From the IMG/VR virus record IMGVR_UViG_3300024320_000025, positions 1 through 30,775 of that record: 30,775 nt of DNA; one strand, written 5' to 3'. The translations under genes were made by a program, and so were the position numbers. The notes beneath the pieces were generated by a model. It did no database searches. It was not told the DNA's origin and saw nothing but the letters and a program-made list of their open reading frames with translations. Below, in pieces: positions 22,459-30,697 of the stretch (within the stretch, counting starts at the first letter, position 1; each line of letters opens with the position of its first letter). Origin of the DNA: a virus.

Positions 22459-22974
22459 TCAGGCTCCTTTCTGCTGTCCAGACCAACTATCCAGATGATC
22501 TATGCGGTTTGCCTTGCGGCGGTTTTCCTCACGAGTGAGAACTTGAAGGTTGATCGGGGCGTTTAATCCACAGATCAGATCGTGCGTGACAGGCACAATG
22601 TGGTCTACCTCATGTGGTATTCCTGTTTGCTCTGTCAGTTGTTGAGCCTTGAGGTACACAGTCTGAATGTCTGCGCTCTTTACCCACGGCGGTGTGGCAT
22701 TACGGCAGCGTTCCTCACGGGCATTGGTTGTAGCCAGCTTGCGGTGCTTGTTCTCAGCATACCATTCTTTGCTGCTCTCAAGGTGTTGCTCTTTGTTGTC
22801 CTGATACCAACGCTGCGTAAGTTCACGGTGACGGTCTTTGTTAGCTTGATGCCACTTGCGGTTATGCTCTAGGCGACAAACTTTGCACCAAGCCTCACGA
22901 CCATCTGGTGTGCGCTTCCGTTTGTAGAAGGCATCCAGTTCCTTGGTGCTATGACACTTGGTGCAGGTTTTCAT
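22459..22974 (-). CDS. HNH endonuclease in the tail fibre cluster
   Basis: A 171-residue protein. N-terminal CTKC and CKVC pairs (about 3-33) suggest a zinc ribbon. A middle region repeats a WxxxNKxxH-type motif three times (WHQANKDRH, WYQDNKEQH, WYAENKHRK). The C-terminal HNH core is HEVDHIVPV..LICGLNAPINLQVL followed by NRRKANR. It lies tightly between two tail genes, where it has no structural role, so it is probably a mobile intergenic endonuclease. Confidence 0.84.
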   Translation of the reverse strand: MKTCTKCHSTKELDAFYKRKRTPDGREAWCKVCRLEHNRKWHQANKDRHRELTQRWYQDNKEQHLESSKEWYAENKHRKLATTNAREERCRNATPPWVKSADIQTVYLKAQQLTEQTGIPHEVDHIVPVTHDLICGLNAPINLQVLTREENRRKANRIDHLDSWSGQQKGA

Positions 22975-22976
22975 GT

Positions 22977-24089
22977 TTATGCCCTGTATGTAAATGTGCC
23001 TTGAACTTCGCCCACAGGGTCACAATCTTGTAAGTTTACAGATGACCAACTAGCGTTATCATTCATGAAACGATAAAGTATCTTATTTATGTTCCCGTCG
23101 ATAACAGTAATGATCTGCTTGCCCCCAGAAGTATCCAATCCAGTGTGTGTACCCAGAGACCCGCCTGCTCTTGCGTCACCATCACCAGAAAAAGGTGTAA
23201 AGGGCATCCCAGTAACTTCCAGTTGGCCACTACCAGACCTTGCCCCCCAAGTGATTGAGTACCAAACGGTTACAAGATTGCCAACCTTTGTGTAACGCCC
23301 ATATTGCTTATTGTAAGTCCAAGAGCCAAGGCCAAAAGTAGGCGTCCAAGTCCCAGTCTCATAGTCATCCAGCTTATTAGCCGAACCAGTGCCGCCAAGG
23401 TAGACACCGCCAGACAGGTAGAGGTCTTTGAAGCGGTTGCCTGATGCCCCTATATCAGCGACACCTGTAGTTTCTGGGTATACTATAGAGGAAGTGCCAA
23501 ACGCTAAACGAGAAGCTGCGGATGGGTTTCCGTCAATGAAAAGACCTCCATTGAGCGCCCCAATACTCCCCACCACGGTGCCGTCTTTGTTGAAGTCTAT
23601 AAGACTGCCATCTGAGTTGTTGCGGCGAAGAAACGCAGGAACTGCTCCATCACGAGTTACCGCTATTTGTCCAGAAGACGCCAACTCAACACCTGTCGCA
23701 GCACCAAGACTCGTCTTACCCACCAGCAGGTTGCCCGATGAGTCCAGCGTCATAGCTGTGCTTGTAGCGTTGTCGTCGATGCCCCGTGAAGTGAAGCTGC
23801 CAGTAACGGTGAAGTCTGTAGCGCCAGTCACGTTAGCTGCTTCAAACGCTGTGTAAGCTACAACCTCCAGTACATCACCTGAAGCTGCACCAGTCGTCAG
23901 CACTACATCTGAGCCATTGGTAGCTGTGAAGTCTGTGCCATCCACCAGCTTAACACCGTTGAGGTATACGTCGAGGAACTGTGGTGTGTAGCCAATAGTA
24001 GCGAAGCTAGTCTGACTTGAAGTGGCTGTGAAACTCTCACGGTTCTGTGTTGCCTGTGGTACAGGCTGTGTGCCAATGTATCCTGACAT
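22977..24089 (-). CDS. Tail fibre / receptor-binding protein candidate
   Basis: A 370-residue protein. The N-terminus MSGYIGTQPVPQATQNRESF leads into a phage fibre module (FLDVYLNGVKLVDGTDFTAT, 39-58). Shaft-like beta segments follow (DDNATSTAMTLDSSGNLLVG), and the C-terminal domain begins DDYETGTWTPTFGLGSWTY, the YETGTWTPT head found at the ends of many fibres. It probably contacts the host surface. The start lies one base from the stop of the small MAGYLGT gene upstream. Confidence 0.8.
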   Translation of the reverse strand: MSGYIGTQPVPQATQNRESFTATSSQTSFATIGYTPQFLDVYLNGVKLVDGTDFTATNGSDVVLTTGAASGDVLEVVAYTAFEAANVTGATDFTVTGSFTSRGIDDNATSTAMTLDSSGNLLVGKTSLGAATGVELASSGQIAVTRDGAVPAFLRRNNSDGSLIDFNKDGTVVGSIGALNGGLFIDGNPSAASRLAFGTSSIVYPETTGVADIGASGNRFKDLYLSGGVYLGGTGSANKLDDYETGTWTPTFGLGSWTYNKQYGRYTKVGNLVTVWYSITWGARSGSGQLEVTGMPFTPFSGDGDARAGGSLGTHTGLDTSGGKQIITVIDGNINKILYRFMNDNASWSSVNLQDCDPVGEVQGTFTYRA

Positions 24090-24090
24090 G

Positions 24091-24222
24091 TTACATAGCT
24101 CCTATAATAAATGCGAGTAGTTCAGGGTAACGTACACCAAGTCGGGTACGCTCAGTGGCACCTGTTACATTAGCAGCAGTAGTGCTAAGGAGTACGGCCT
24201 TAGTGCCGAGATACCCAGCCAT
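24091..24222 (-). CDS. 43-residue fibre N-terminus-like protein
   Basis: ATG at 24222, on the TAATG overlap with the upstream gene, encodes MAGYLGTKAVLLSTTAANVT and 23 more residues, ending LLAFIIGAM. The start resembles the first residues of the 370-residue fibre (MSGYIGT) and the later AANVTGAT phrase is also shared, so it may be a remnant or a short form of a fibre adaptor. It is tightly packed between two tail genes. Confidence 0.65.
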   Translation of the reverse strand: MAGYLGTKAVLLSTTAANVTGATERTRLGVRYPELLAFIIGAM

Positions 24223-24530
24223 TATGATTGCTCCAGTACTGAGATGATTACATCAGCAGAAGTAGCTGTATTAGAAGTAACTACTACTGTATCAGCAGCT
24301 GCTAGGATGATCTTACCATCTAGTACACTCAAGCTAGAGCCGGCTGGAATAGCCGCATCTTTAACTAGGTATACACCAGCACACTGCACTGAGATAGAAA
24401 TCTGAGATGCTGCTGTGTTAGCCACAGTCATACCGATCATGACTGCTGTAGTAGACCCTGGTACAGTGTAGACTGTAGAAGGTGAAGTACCTACTGAGGC
24501 GCTTGTGTAGTTGACGAAAGTATTAGCCAT
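24222..24530 (-). CDS. Small beta-rich structural protein
   Basis: A 102-residue protein of alternating hydrophobic and Thr/Ser/Val residues (TVYTVPGSTTAVMIGMTVAN, SISVQCAGVYLVKDAAIPAG), predicted to be a beta-sandwich. It sits between two fibre-type genes. It is probably a minor tail or decoration protein; no specific family recognised. Confidence 0.68.
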   Translation of the reverse strand: MANTFVNYTSASVGTSPSTVYTVPGSTTAVMIGMTVANTAASQISISVQCAGVYLVKDAAIPAGSSLSVLDGKIILAAADTVVVTSNTATSADVIISVLEQS

Positions 24531-24550
24531 TTGTTAGTTCCTTGTTTGAT

Positions 24551-25747
24551 TCAACCGAGGGCGATTGCCAAGGCAAGGGCTGTGCCTGCTTGGTCTACAT
24601 CTAAGTTAGTACGTGCTGCAGCCGCTGTGGAGGCGCCTGTACCACCGTCTGCTACTGCTAGGTCACCTGAGGAGGTGATTGAGGAAAGGTCTGCTGTAAA
24701 GGCCCCTGAGGCGCTCAGGGTAGTGAAGCTACCAGCTGCTGCAGATGTACCACCGATGACTGTACCATCGACTGTACCCCCGTTAATATCCACCGTGGAT
24801 ACAGAACCTAGGTCAGACCAAGTACCAGTAAGAGAACCACCACCTGTAGCACTCAGTGCAGTGAAGCTACCAGCTAAAGGGCTTACACTTCCTATTACAG
24901 TGTTATCAATCCCACCTCCAAGGATACCAGCTGAAGCTATGACCGCTGAAGGGATAGTCATAACACCTGTTGAGTCAGCAATGGTGGCTGAAGCAGTACC
25001 GTCTTTGGCTTTGATGTTGGTTACTTCAATGTTAGTTGTATCTAACGTGGTAGAGTTAACTGTTACAAAGGTAGGGCTGTCTGTTGTGTTTACACCTTGG
25101 TTTAACAGAGTGTCAATGCCATCGAGTTTAACACCATCTGCAGCTACATCACGCCCATCTACAGTGCCACCAACAGTGATGTTACCTGTAGCACTCAGTG
25201 CAGTGAAGCTACCCGCTAGAGGAGTTGTAGCACCAATGACAGTGTTATCAACAGTACCACCGTTGATGTCAGCAGTAGTAAGCACAGCAGAGGTGATAGT
25301 AAAGACACCAGTGCTATCAGCAATAGAAGCAGAAGCTGTACCATCGTTAGCTTTGATGTTAGTCGCTTGCAGGTTAACTGACTCAAGGGTACCAGCGAAG
25401 TAGCCGTCCTTAAACATGTAGACTGAAGTACCTAAATCGATATCGTTGTTAGTAACTGGGTAAGCTATACCGTCTTCGATACGAAGTTGTTCAACACCTG
25501 TCGACGCTACATCTACGTAGAAGCTAAGACGATCATTAACAGTGTCTACTTCAATCTTATTAAGAGGGGTTGTGATACCAGCATCACCTATAAGACCAAT
25601 GACAGGCCCTTCAGCTGTTGTACCATCATGTGCGTGACCTGTAGAGTTATTGAATGCGTCAAGAAGTGCACTGAACTCATTGTTAGAGTCAGACGCTTGA
25701 ATAACATCACCGTCAGTATAGGTACTTTGTCTTACGTAACCTGCCAT
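24551..25747 (-). CDS. Repeat-rich tail fibre protein
   Basis: A 398-residue protein. The N-terminus (TDGDVIQASDSNNEFSALLD, then GHAHDGTTAEG) is a common attachment module of podovirus fibres. A 59-residue unit occurs at residues 130-188 and 244-302 (NIKA.DGTASA.IADSTGV through PLAGSFTALSATG), with a partial third copy at 320-348. The end has GDLAVADGGTGASTAAAART, a frequent fibre motif. No receptor-binding tip is evident, so it may be a proximal fibre or shaft segment. Confidence 0.82.
   Translation of the reverse strand: MAGYVRQSTYTDGDVIQASDSNNEFSALLDAFNNSTGHAHDGTTAEGPVIGLIGDAGITTPLNKIEVDTVNDRLSFYVDVASTGVEQLRIEDGIAYPVTNNDIDLGTSVYMFKDGYFAGTLESVNLQATNIKANDGTASASIADSTGVFTITSAVLTTADINGGTVDNTVIGATTPLAGSFTALSATGNITVGGTVDGRDVAADGVKLDGIDTLLNQGVNTTDSPTFVTVNSTTLDTTNIEVTNIKAKDGTASATIADSTGVMTIPSAVIASAGILGGGIDNTVIGSVSPLAGSFTALSATGGGSLTGTWSDLGSVSTVDINGGTVDGTVIGGTSAAAGSFTTLSASGAFTADLSSITSSGDLAVADGGTGASTAAAARTNLDVDQAGTALALAIALG
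24704..25360 (-). repeat. Internal repeats of the fibre gene
   Basis: Two long copies (25184-25360 and 24842-25018) and one short copy (24704-24790) of the INGGTVDNTVIG..PLAGSF unit. The spacing of the long copies is 114 codons. They point to shaft growth by duplication. Confidence 0.8.
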
Positions 25748-25759
25748 TTGTCTCTCCTG

Positions 25760-27469
25760 TTATCTCCGTGCCCCAGTGGTAAACTCTAGGGAGAAGCCTT
25801 TTAATGAATATGGGACCGATACACCGTTATCTACAACACGTAGAGCAACAGAGAAACCTGAACCCTCTACCGGTTGCCTAATCAGTGGGTCTGTCTGACC
25901 ACCGTAGGTAACTGTACCGTACAGGCCAACACCGTATAGAGCAGCAACCTTCGTTGAGTCAAAGGGGTAAGCCTCTGGTCTAGCTACTTCAGCACTTTCG
26001 TAGTCATACCTAAGGAACAGGTCAGAGTTAACGGCACCTTCTGGTGCGTAGTTGATAATCACTCGTTGAAATGCTTTACGAATACCAGGGTCACCTGCTG
26101 TGATGTCTGGGCTACGGTAACGTCCAAGGATTGTAGTAGTGTCGAAGGTGTTACCCTCTTGGTCCCTGTATACGTACCCATCGTAACCACCTAGCATAAT
26201 AAAGTAGTCACCTTGGTACTCTTCGGTATCACTGCAGTACATCTTAATACCACGGGTGGTAGAGAACTCATAACCTTGGTCTTTACCACTACAGATAACA
26301 CCTTTAGTGTCTACTGCGTCTACACCGTCTTTAGAGAATAAGATTCTATACTGTGTCTTATTTGGAATAACGTATGACTCAAACTCAGACACACTCTTCT
26401 TATCTTGGAACAGTTCTTGGATTGGCTTAGTGATAGAACCTAGTTCAACGTCACCAATCTTCTGAGTACCAGCGATAGTCCGTAGACCGTCTGGTCCGAG
26501 AAAGATAACATCCCCTGCAAACTCTTTAATAGTCCAACCACTACGGCAACCAATCTCACGAGTAATGGGTTCTAGTTTGAAGTCAGCTTGGGAGCTACCA
26601 GTAAGACGATAGATACGGTTAGCTGAGAAGATGTACAAGCTGTCGCGGAAGACGATCATCCCTGTTACAGGGCTGTCCACTACTAGGCTACCAGCTCCAT
26701 TAGCAACTGAGAAGTCATCCAGTGTAAGAGGTGCTGTAAATATAACCTCTTGTGGGTTGGCCGACATACCAGTATAGAAACCTGTGTTCTTAAACACTGA
26801 GATGTAGTGTGCATCAACTGGAGAGTTAGTCCCGTTGATATCTGTCACAGAGGTACCATCCCAGTATGAGACACTGTTAGACCCATCAGCAAAAGCTAGG
26901 AGCTCTACACCGTTAAAGTTAACACGGCGGAACGTATACTTCTTAGCACCTGTACGCCCAGAGTCGATGGAAGTCCACATCTGGTATACTGCTGTAGAAT
27001 CTAAGTGCTCAACGTCAAGAGTGCTATTAGCACCCCGAGTACACCCTGTGAAGGTCGTAGTGGTTTTACCTGTGTAACTGATCTGCTCAGAGTCAATGAT
27101 AATAGTACCAGTGTCTGAGAAGCCTGTAGTGCTGTCTACAGTGACTGTTGTAGCTGCCTGGGCTAAGACCCCACTTAAGGTATTAGATGCGTCTGTAGAG
27201 CGGTATACAGCCTCCCCACGGGCTGCTATAGCCTCCCCTTGGTAGAAAGCTGACATCAAAACAGGCTCAGCATCTGATACAGTAAACGGGACCTTCTCTG
27301 AGGTCCACTTAGTATAACCGTCTATACGGCGGTAGCCACCTGTTGTGTCTGGTTCAAAGTTCTCTAACTCAAGAGCCATACCTGACTCGATGTTGAAGTT
27401 GGAACGGTTGAGGACTAGGCCACCCTTGAGAGGAAACACAAAGGGGCTAAGACCAGAGGAATCTGCCAT
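25760..27469 (-). CDS. Tail nozzle / tail tubular protein B-like
   Basis: A 569-residue beta-rich protein directly after the head-tail adaptor, the position of T7 gp12 (nozzle) or the P22 stabilisation protein. The N-terminus FPLKGGLVLNRSNFNIESGM and ELENFEPDTTGGYRRIDGY (about residues 12-52) is typical of phage nozzle-like proteins, followed by repeated blade-like segments (SVFKNTGFYTGMSA, MIVFRDSLYIFSANRIYRLT). It probably forms the distal tail tube. Assignment by position and style, without a catalytic motif. Confidence 0.74.
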   Translation of the reverse strand: MADSSGLSPFVFPLKGGLVLNRSNFNIESGMALELENFEPDTTGGYRRIDGYTKWTSEKVPFTVSDAEPVLMSAFYQGEAIAARGEAVYRSTDASNTLSGVLAQAATTVTVDSTTGFSDTGTIIIDSEQISYTGKTTTTFTGCTRGANSTLDVEHLDSTAVYQMWTSIDSGRTGAKKYTFRRVNFNGVELLAFADGSNSVSYWDGTSVTDINGTNSPVDAHYISVFKNTGFYTGMSANPQEVIFTAPLTLDDFSVANGAGSLVVDSPVTGMIVFRDSLYIFSANRIYRLTGSSQADFKLEPITREIGCRSGWTIKEFAGDVIFLGPDGLRTIAGTQKIGDVELGSITKPIQELFQDKKSVSEFESYVIPNKTQYRILFSKDGVDAVDTKGVICSGKDQGYEFSTTRGIKMYCSDTEEYQGDYFIMLGGYDGYVYRDQEGNTFDTTTILGRYRSPDITAGDPGIRKAFQRVIINYAPEGAVNSDLFLRYDYESAEVARPEAYPFDSTKVAALYGVGLYGTVTYGGQTDPLIRQPVEGSGFSVALRVVDNGVSVPYSLKGFSLEFTTGARR

Positions 27470-27484
27470 GTTATTTAGCCCTTA

Positions 27485-28204
27485 TTAAGAGATGGAAGGA
27501 AAGACGGAAGGGGTGCCTGACCTTTCTACTACAGTGGAGCGTACGTACGGGTAACGGTTAGTCAGGATACTTCTAATGTTAGAGATGCCATCCTGGAAGC
27601 GAGCCCAGTTTGCACTATACTGGTCTAGCTCACCACGGTACTGGTATGCGTAAGCCGTAGCACCGTCTGAGATTACCTGACGGTACGCAGAGGGGATACT
27701 AGGTACGTCAGCTGCAGCAGTAAGAGAAACAGGTTGATCGTAGTATTCGTACTTAAGTGTGTAAGCTTTATCTGGGTATGGACACAAAAGATAGTTGTTA
27801 TCAGGTGTACGTACTACCCAGAGGGGACGACCACCTTGTGTTGTTGTATCATCTTCTTGATCTACATACTTGTCTAGGTACTCTTTGTAATCTAGACGGG
27901 AGAGGGCACCACCTGTTGAACCGAGACTAGCGTCTTTAACTAGACGGAATGTATCGTAGTCAACAGTCTTGGCTGTTGTAGGAATTGTGTAACGAGTTTG
28001 ACCAGCTACCAATACTTCGGTCTGGGTAGCGTGGTTGAAAGGCCAGTTAAACTCTCTGTGGTTGATGTAGTTAATAGCATCGTTAACTGCATTCTTACAT
28101 TGGATCTGGAATCCCCGAGCTGAGCCAAAGTTAGAGGAAGTAAGAGACACCTCGTTCAAGCGGGCCAATACTTCGTTAGTAATGTCTAGGTATGTATAAG
28201 CCAT
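27485..28204 (-). CDS. Head-tail adaptor (tail tubular protein A-like)
   Basis: A 239-residue protein. The helical N-terminus (YLDITNEVLARLNEV, then FQIQCKNAVNDAINYINHRE) is the hallmark of T7 gp11/P22 gp4-type adaptors. The middle is a beta domain (TRYTIPTTAKTVDYDTFRLV), and the end has helical segments (SIPSAYRQVISDGATAYAYQ). It would join portal and tail nozzle. It lies between capsid and nozzle genes, as expected. Confidence 0.84.
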   Translation of the reverse strand: MAYTYLDITNEVLARLNEVSLTSSNFGSARGFQIQCKNAVNDAINYINHREFNWPFNHATQTEVLVAGQTRYTIPTTAKTVDYDTFRLVKDASLGSTGGALSRLDYKEYLDKYVDQEDDTTTQGGRPLWVVRTPDNNYLLCPYPDKAYTLKYEYYDQPVSLTAAADVPSIPSAYRQVISDGATAYAYQYRGELDQYSANWARFQDGISNIRSILTNRYPYVRSTVVERSGTPSVFPSIS

Positions 28205-28237
28205 TTCTTACCTTGTCTATGAAGTCCGTACAGTGTT

Positions 28238-28259
28238 AGAGGCCCCCGAAGGGGCCCCT
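28238..28259 (-). terminator. UUCG-capped hairpin after the capsid gene
   Basis: Read on the minus strand: AGGGGCCCC, TTCG, GGGGCCTCT, nine pairs with one G.T and a C(UUCG)G tetraloop. It starts ten bases after the capsid stop. There is no T-run, so it may be a 3'-end stabiliser or partial terminator that keeps capsid mRNA above tail mRNA, in the place of the T7 late terminator. Confidence 0.5.
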
Positions 28260-28268
28260 AGTTAGTTA

Positions 28269-29342
28269 TTATGCCAAGTTGTACTTAGCTGTTACAAGAG
28301 CCTCAGGACGCAGAATCTTACGACCATAGAGGTGCATACCACGGACGATGTCAGCAAAGCTGTCTGGGTCACGGTATGTTTCTGTCTTGTTGATCTGCTC
28401 AGCAGTTGCAACAGCAGAGTCATGGCCACCAACAATAACACCGTAGTCAGTGTTCTGGTTAGCTGTACCTGTAGTAGCAGCACCACCACCTACACTTGGC
28501 AGGTTGTTTGAGACATAGACGCGGAAGCCGTTCCACTTGTTCATGACGAGACCGTTGCGCAGGGCACCTGAGTCACCGAAGTCAGCATTCAGGAAGCGGC
28601 TGTCTTCGTCCATGAGAACTTCAAGCATAACTGGGTCAATTACGATCCAGCGGCCATCTTTATCAACGTTCTGTTGGTCAAGAAGACGACCCATACGGTT
28701 GATCAACATAACAGGTGAAGCATATGCTGTTGGTAGAGCTGTTGCACCTGGGAGGCGAGCAGCAACTGGGATCGAGTGATCAGCAGCAGAAGCAGTTGTG
28801 ATGTTACCAAATGAGTCTTTGCGGAGCTTCATTGAAGCCAGCAGTTCGTCTGAACCAGCCGTTGTGTCAGCTTTAGTGCCGTTTACTTGGTCGTTTACAG
28901 TGTCACCGGCAGTGTGCAGAGCAGACTGTTTGTAACCTGAAAGGTAACCGAGTACTTCTTGGTCAAGCTGGTCAGCCAGGCGGTAAGCCGCGCGGTTTGT
29001 AGCAAGGTCCATGAAGTTAACGTGGCTGTGTGCTTCTTCGATATCGTCAATCTTGAAAGCAAAGTAGTTAGCTTTGTCGACAACGAGTGAGAAGTCTGCG
29101 TCATCAAGGTCTTGAGCAGCGATAGTTGTACCACGTGCGTAGCTTGATACTGAGATTTCAGGCTCTTTGATGATTTTAACTGTATCACCTTGTGCACTGA
29201 TTTCACCGAAGTAGTCAGAGTTAGTGATGTCATTACAGATAGCCTTCTTGCGGAATGCAAGTTGTACTTTCTTGGAATAGATAACACTTGAGAAGTTGCC
29301 GTTAGGCAAGTTGGTGTAACCACCAGCTGATGCGAAAGCCAT
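28269..29342 (-). CDS. Major capsid protein
   Basis: A 357-residue protein. Features of HK97-fold podovirus capsids are a KKVQLAFRKKAICNDITNSD segment near the N-terminus (about 24-43), an FKIDDIEEAHSHVNFMD spine region, the long DQLDQEVLGYLSGYKQSALH helix, and DGRWIVIDPVMLEVLMDEDS in the C-terminal half. It follows a 310-residue scaffold gene and precedes the adaptor gene, the usual order. It has its own strong promoter, a structured leader of about 290 bases and an AAGGA ribosome site, consistent with high expression. Confidence 0.9.
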   Translation of the reverse strand: MAFASAGGYTNLPNGNFSSVIYSKKVQLAFRKKAICNDITNSDYFGEISAQGDTVKIIKEPEISVSSYARGTTIAAQDLDDADFSLVVDKANYFAFKIDDIEEAHSHVNFMDLATNRAAYRLADQLDQEVLGYLSGYKQSALHTAGDTVNDQVNGTKADTTAGSDELLASMKLRKDSFGNITTASAADHSIPVAARLPGATALPTAYASPVMLINRMGRLLDQQNVDKDGRWIVIDPVMLEVLMDEDSRFLNADFGDSGALRNGLVMNKWNGFRVYVSNNLPSVGGGAATTGTANQNTDYGVIVGGHDSAVATAEQINKTETYRDPDSFADIVRGMHLYGRKILRPEALVTAKYNLA

Positions 29343-29638
29343 TGTATATATCCTTCTAGATGTTTGGCTTGATAAGTAAGAATCCTAAAGACCCACACAA
29401 GGTGCTTAAGGTTAATCGAGTTATGTGTGGGAGGATTCCAGTTAAGAGAACCTAAACAATCGGGATAAGAGGCTGATAGATTTCTAGGGTGCTTTCAGGG
29501 TAGCTTGCCAGCTAGTCCCTCCAGGGCCTGTACTTAATCAGGTAAGTCTTAGAGATTATTAGTGTTCAGTAGTCTACCCCGTTAGGGGCTACTGTATATG
29601 TTCACGGGTATCCAAGGCGGGGCCGTTAAACATATACA
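29343..29638 (-). promoter_or_regulatory. Structured untranslated leader of the capsid mRNA
   Basis: The gap between scaffold and capsid genes (29343-29689) holds no supported ORF. The transcript predicted from the promoter at 29639-29667 would fold as several hairpins: CAGTAG/CTACTG with an inner CCCC/GGGG (29567-29594); AGGG-TAGCT/AGCTA-CCCT (29497-29520); and a long stem of GAATCCT/AGGATTC plus CCCACACA/TGTGTGGG (29380-29438). They may be RNase III-like processing sites, mRNA stabilisers or a cis control element. Confidence 0.65.
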
Positions 29639-29640
29639 GT
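29591..29640. repeat. 12-bp perfect inverted repeat beside the capsid promoter
   Basis: ACTGTATATGTT (29591-29602) and AACATATACAGT (29629-29640) are perfectly complementary around a 26-base centre, which also has ACGG/CCGT arms. The right arm touches the -10 box and covers the likely transcription start. Candidate operator or RNA hairpin. Confidence 0.85.
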
Positions 29641-29667
29641 TATACCATACTCGTCCTTGGGTGTCAA
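29639..29667 (-). promoter_or_regulatory. Sigma70-type promoter for the capsid gene
   Basis: On the minus strand: TTGACA (29667-29662), a 17-base spacer and TATAAC (29644-29639), with TGG just before the -10 (extended -10). It lies between scaffold and capsid genes. Confidence 0.78.
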
Positions 29668-29689
29668 GGTTTAATTGAGTATAATGATA

Positions 29690-30622
29690 TTAGCGAGCAC
29701 GGCCAGAGATGTCGTAAACAAACTTACCTGAGGCCATCGCTTCTTGGATTTCATCGTAACGGTTCTCAAACTCTTTGTCACTCATCTTAGAGACAACTGA
29801 CTCTTTGAGATAAGAACCTGCCTCGTCTGTATCAACTACAGTACGGGACTTCTTAGCTACTGTTTTAGCAGCATCCTTGGCTTGAGCCTTCTTAGCAGAA
29901 GGTGTAAGACCGTTGTCAACCTTGTAAAGGTCAAGAACACGGATAACACTACCGGCATCGTCTGAGTTCTCATAGAGGGCGTCACGTACCCACTTAGGTT
30001 GCTCGTCGACCCAGTCATGGAACTCGTCTGCCTCACGGAGGTCATCGAAGTCAGAGTGTGCTTTACGAATCTCTGTCTCAGCACGAGTACGGGATGCTTC
30101 GTACTTAGCCTCATCCAACTCCTTGAATCGTTCACTAGCATCAGCGAAACGCTCAGCAGCTTTCTTCTCAGCAATGGTCTCTACGATAGCAGCTACATCG
30201 GGGTGCTTGCTTGCCCATGCTTCGATGTCTTCGTCTGACTTAGGTGGACGGACTGAGGTGTCGGATTTAGCAGCTTCAAGCTTCTCTTTCCACTCCTTCT
30301 CCTTCTCAGCCATATGTCGGCGCAAGTCACCATAACGTTTCTTAAAGGACTTCTCCTCACGGCTAAGCTTCTCATCATCTTCTTCATCAGACTCGTCAGA
30401 CTCAGGAGCAGCCTCTACAGGCTCTTTAACCTCTTTAGGGGCCTTGGGTACCTCGGACTCCTCCTCGACCTCCTCAGGGGCCTCTACGCCGCTCTGAGCG
30501 GCCATCAATGCTGCTAGTTCCGCTTCATCCTTTTTCATACGAGCTTGCTTAGCTGCGTAGTTGCTTCCACGGGCCATCATAGCCTCATCAATCTTAACTT
30601 CTTTAACCATTTCTTTAGCCAT
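29690..30622 (-). CDS. Capsid assembly scaffolding protein
   Basis: A 310-residue protein, very acidic and rich in Glu, Lys and Ala, with long predicted helices (LSREEKSFKKRYGDLRRHMA, KKAAERFADASERFKELDEA). It lies immediately before the capsid gene. The C-terminal segment (MSDKEFENRYDEIQEAMASG, then a basic end) is where scaffolds usually bind the coat. It would guide prohead assembly and then leave the capsid. Assignment by composition, helicity and gene order. Confidence 0.84.
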   Translation of the reverse strand: MAKEMVKEVKIDEAMMARGSNYAAKQARMKKDEAELAALMAAQSGVEAPEEVEEESEVPKAPKEVKEPVEAAPESDESDEEDDEKLSREEKSFKKRYGDLRRHMAEKEKEWKEKLEAAKSDTSVRPPKSDEDIEAWASKHPDVAAIVETIAEKKAAERFADASERFKELDEAKYEASRTRAETEIRKAHSDFDDLREADEFHDWVDEQPKWVRDALYENSDDAGSVIRVLDLYKVDNGLTPSAKKAQAKDAAKTVAKKSRTVVDTDEAGSYLKESVVSKMSDKEFENRYDEIQEAMASGKFVYDISGRAR

Positions 30623-30697
30623 TGTATATTCCTTTATGTTGGGGTCAGCTTATGCTGAGTGGCCTTAGTTAATTATATAGGAGTAGTTGGTAAGGGC

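Noticed and set aside
24531-25403. Long plus-strand open frame (290 codons) opposite the repeat-rich fibre gene
   Set aside because: It mirrors the Thr/Ala/Val repeat codons of the fibre gene on the minus strand, has a Pro/Val/Ala-only composition and lacks a ribosome site and context.
29343-29689. Possible tRNA or tRNA-like element in the capsid leader
   Set aside because: Hairpins are present, but there is no GGTTCGAATCC-type T-arm, no acceptor stem pairing at tRNA spacing and no clear anticodon arm.
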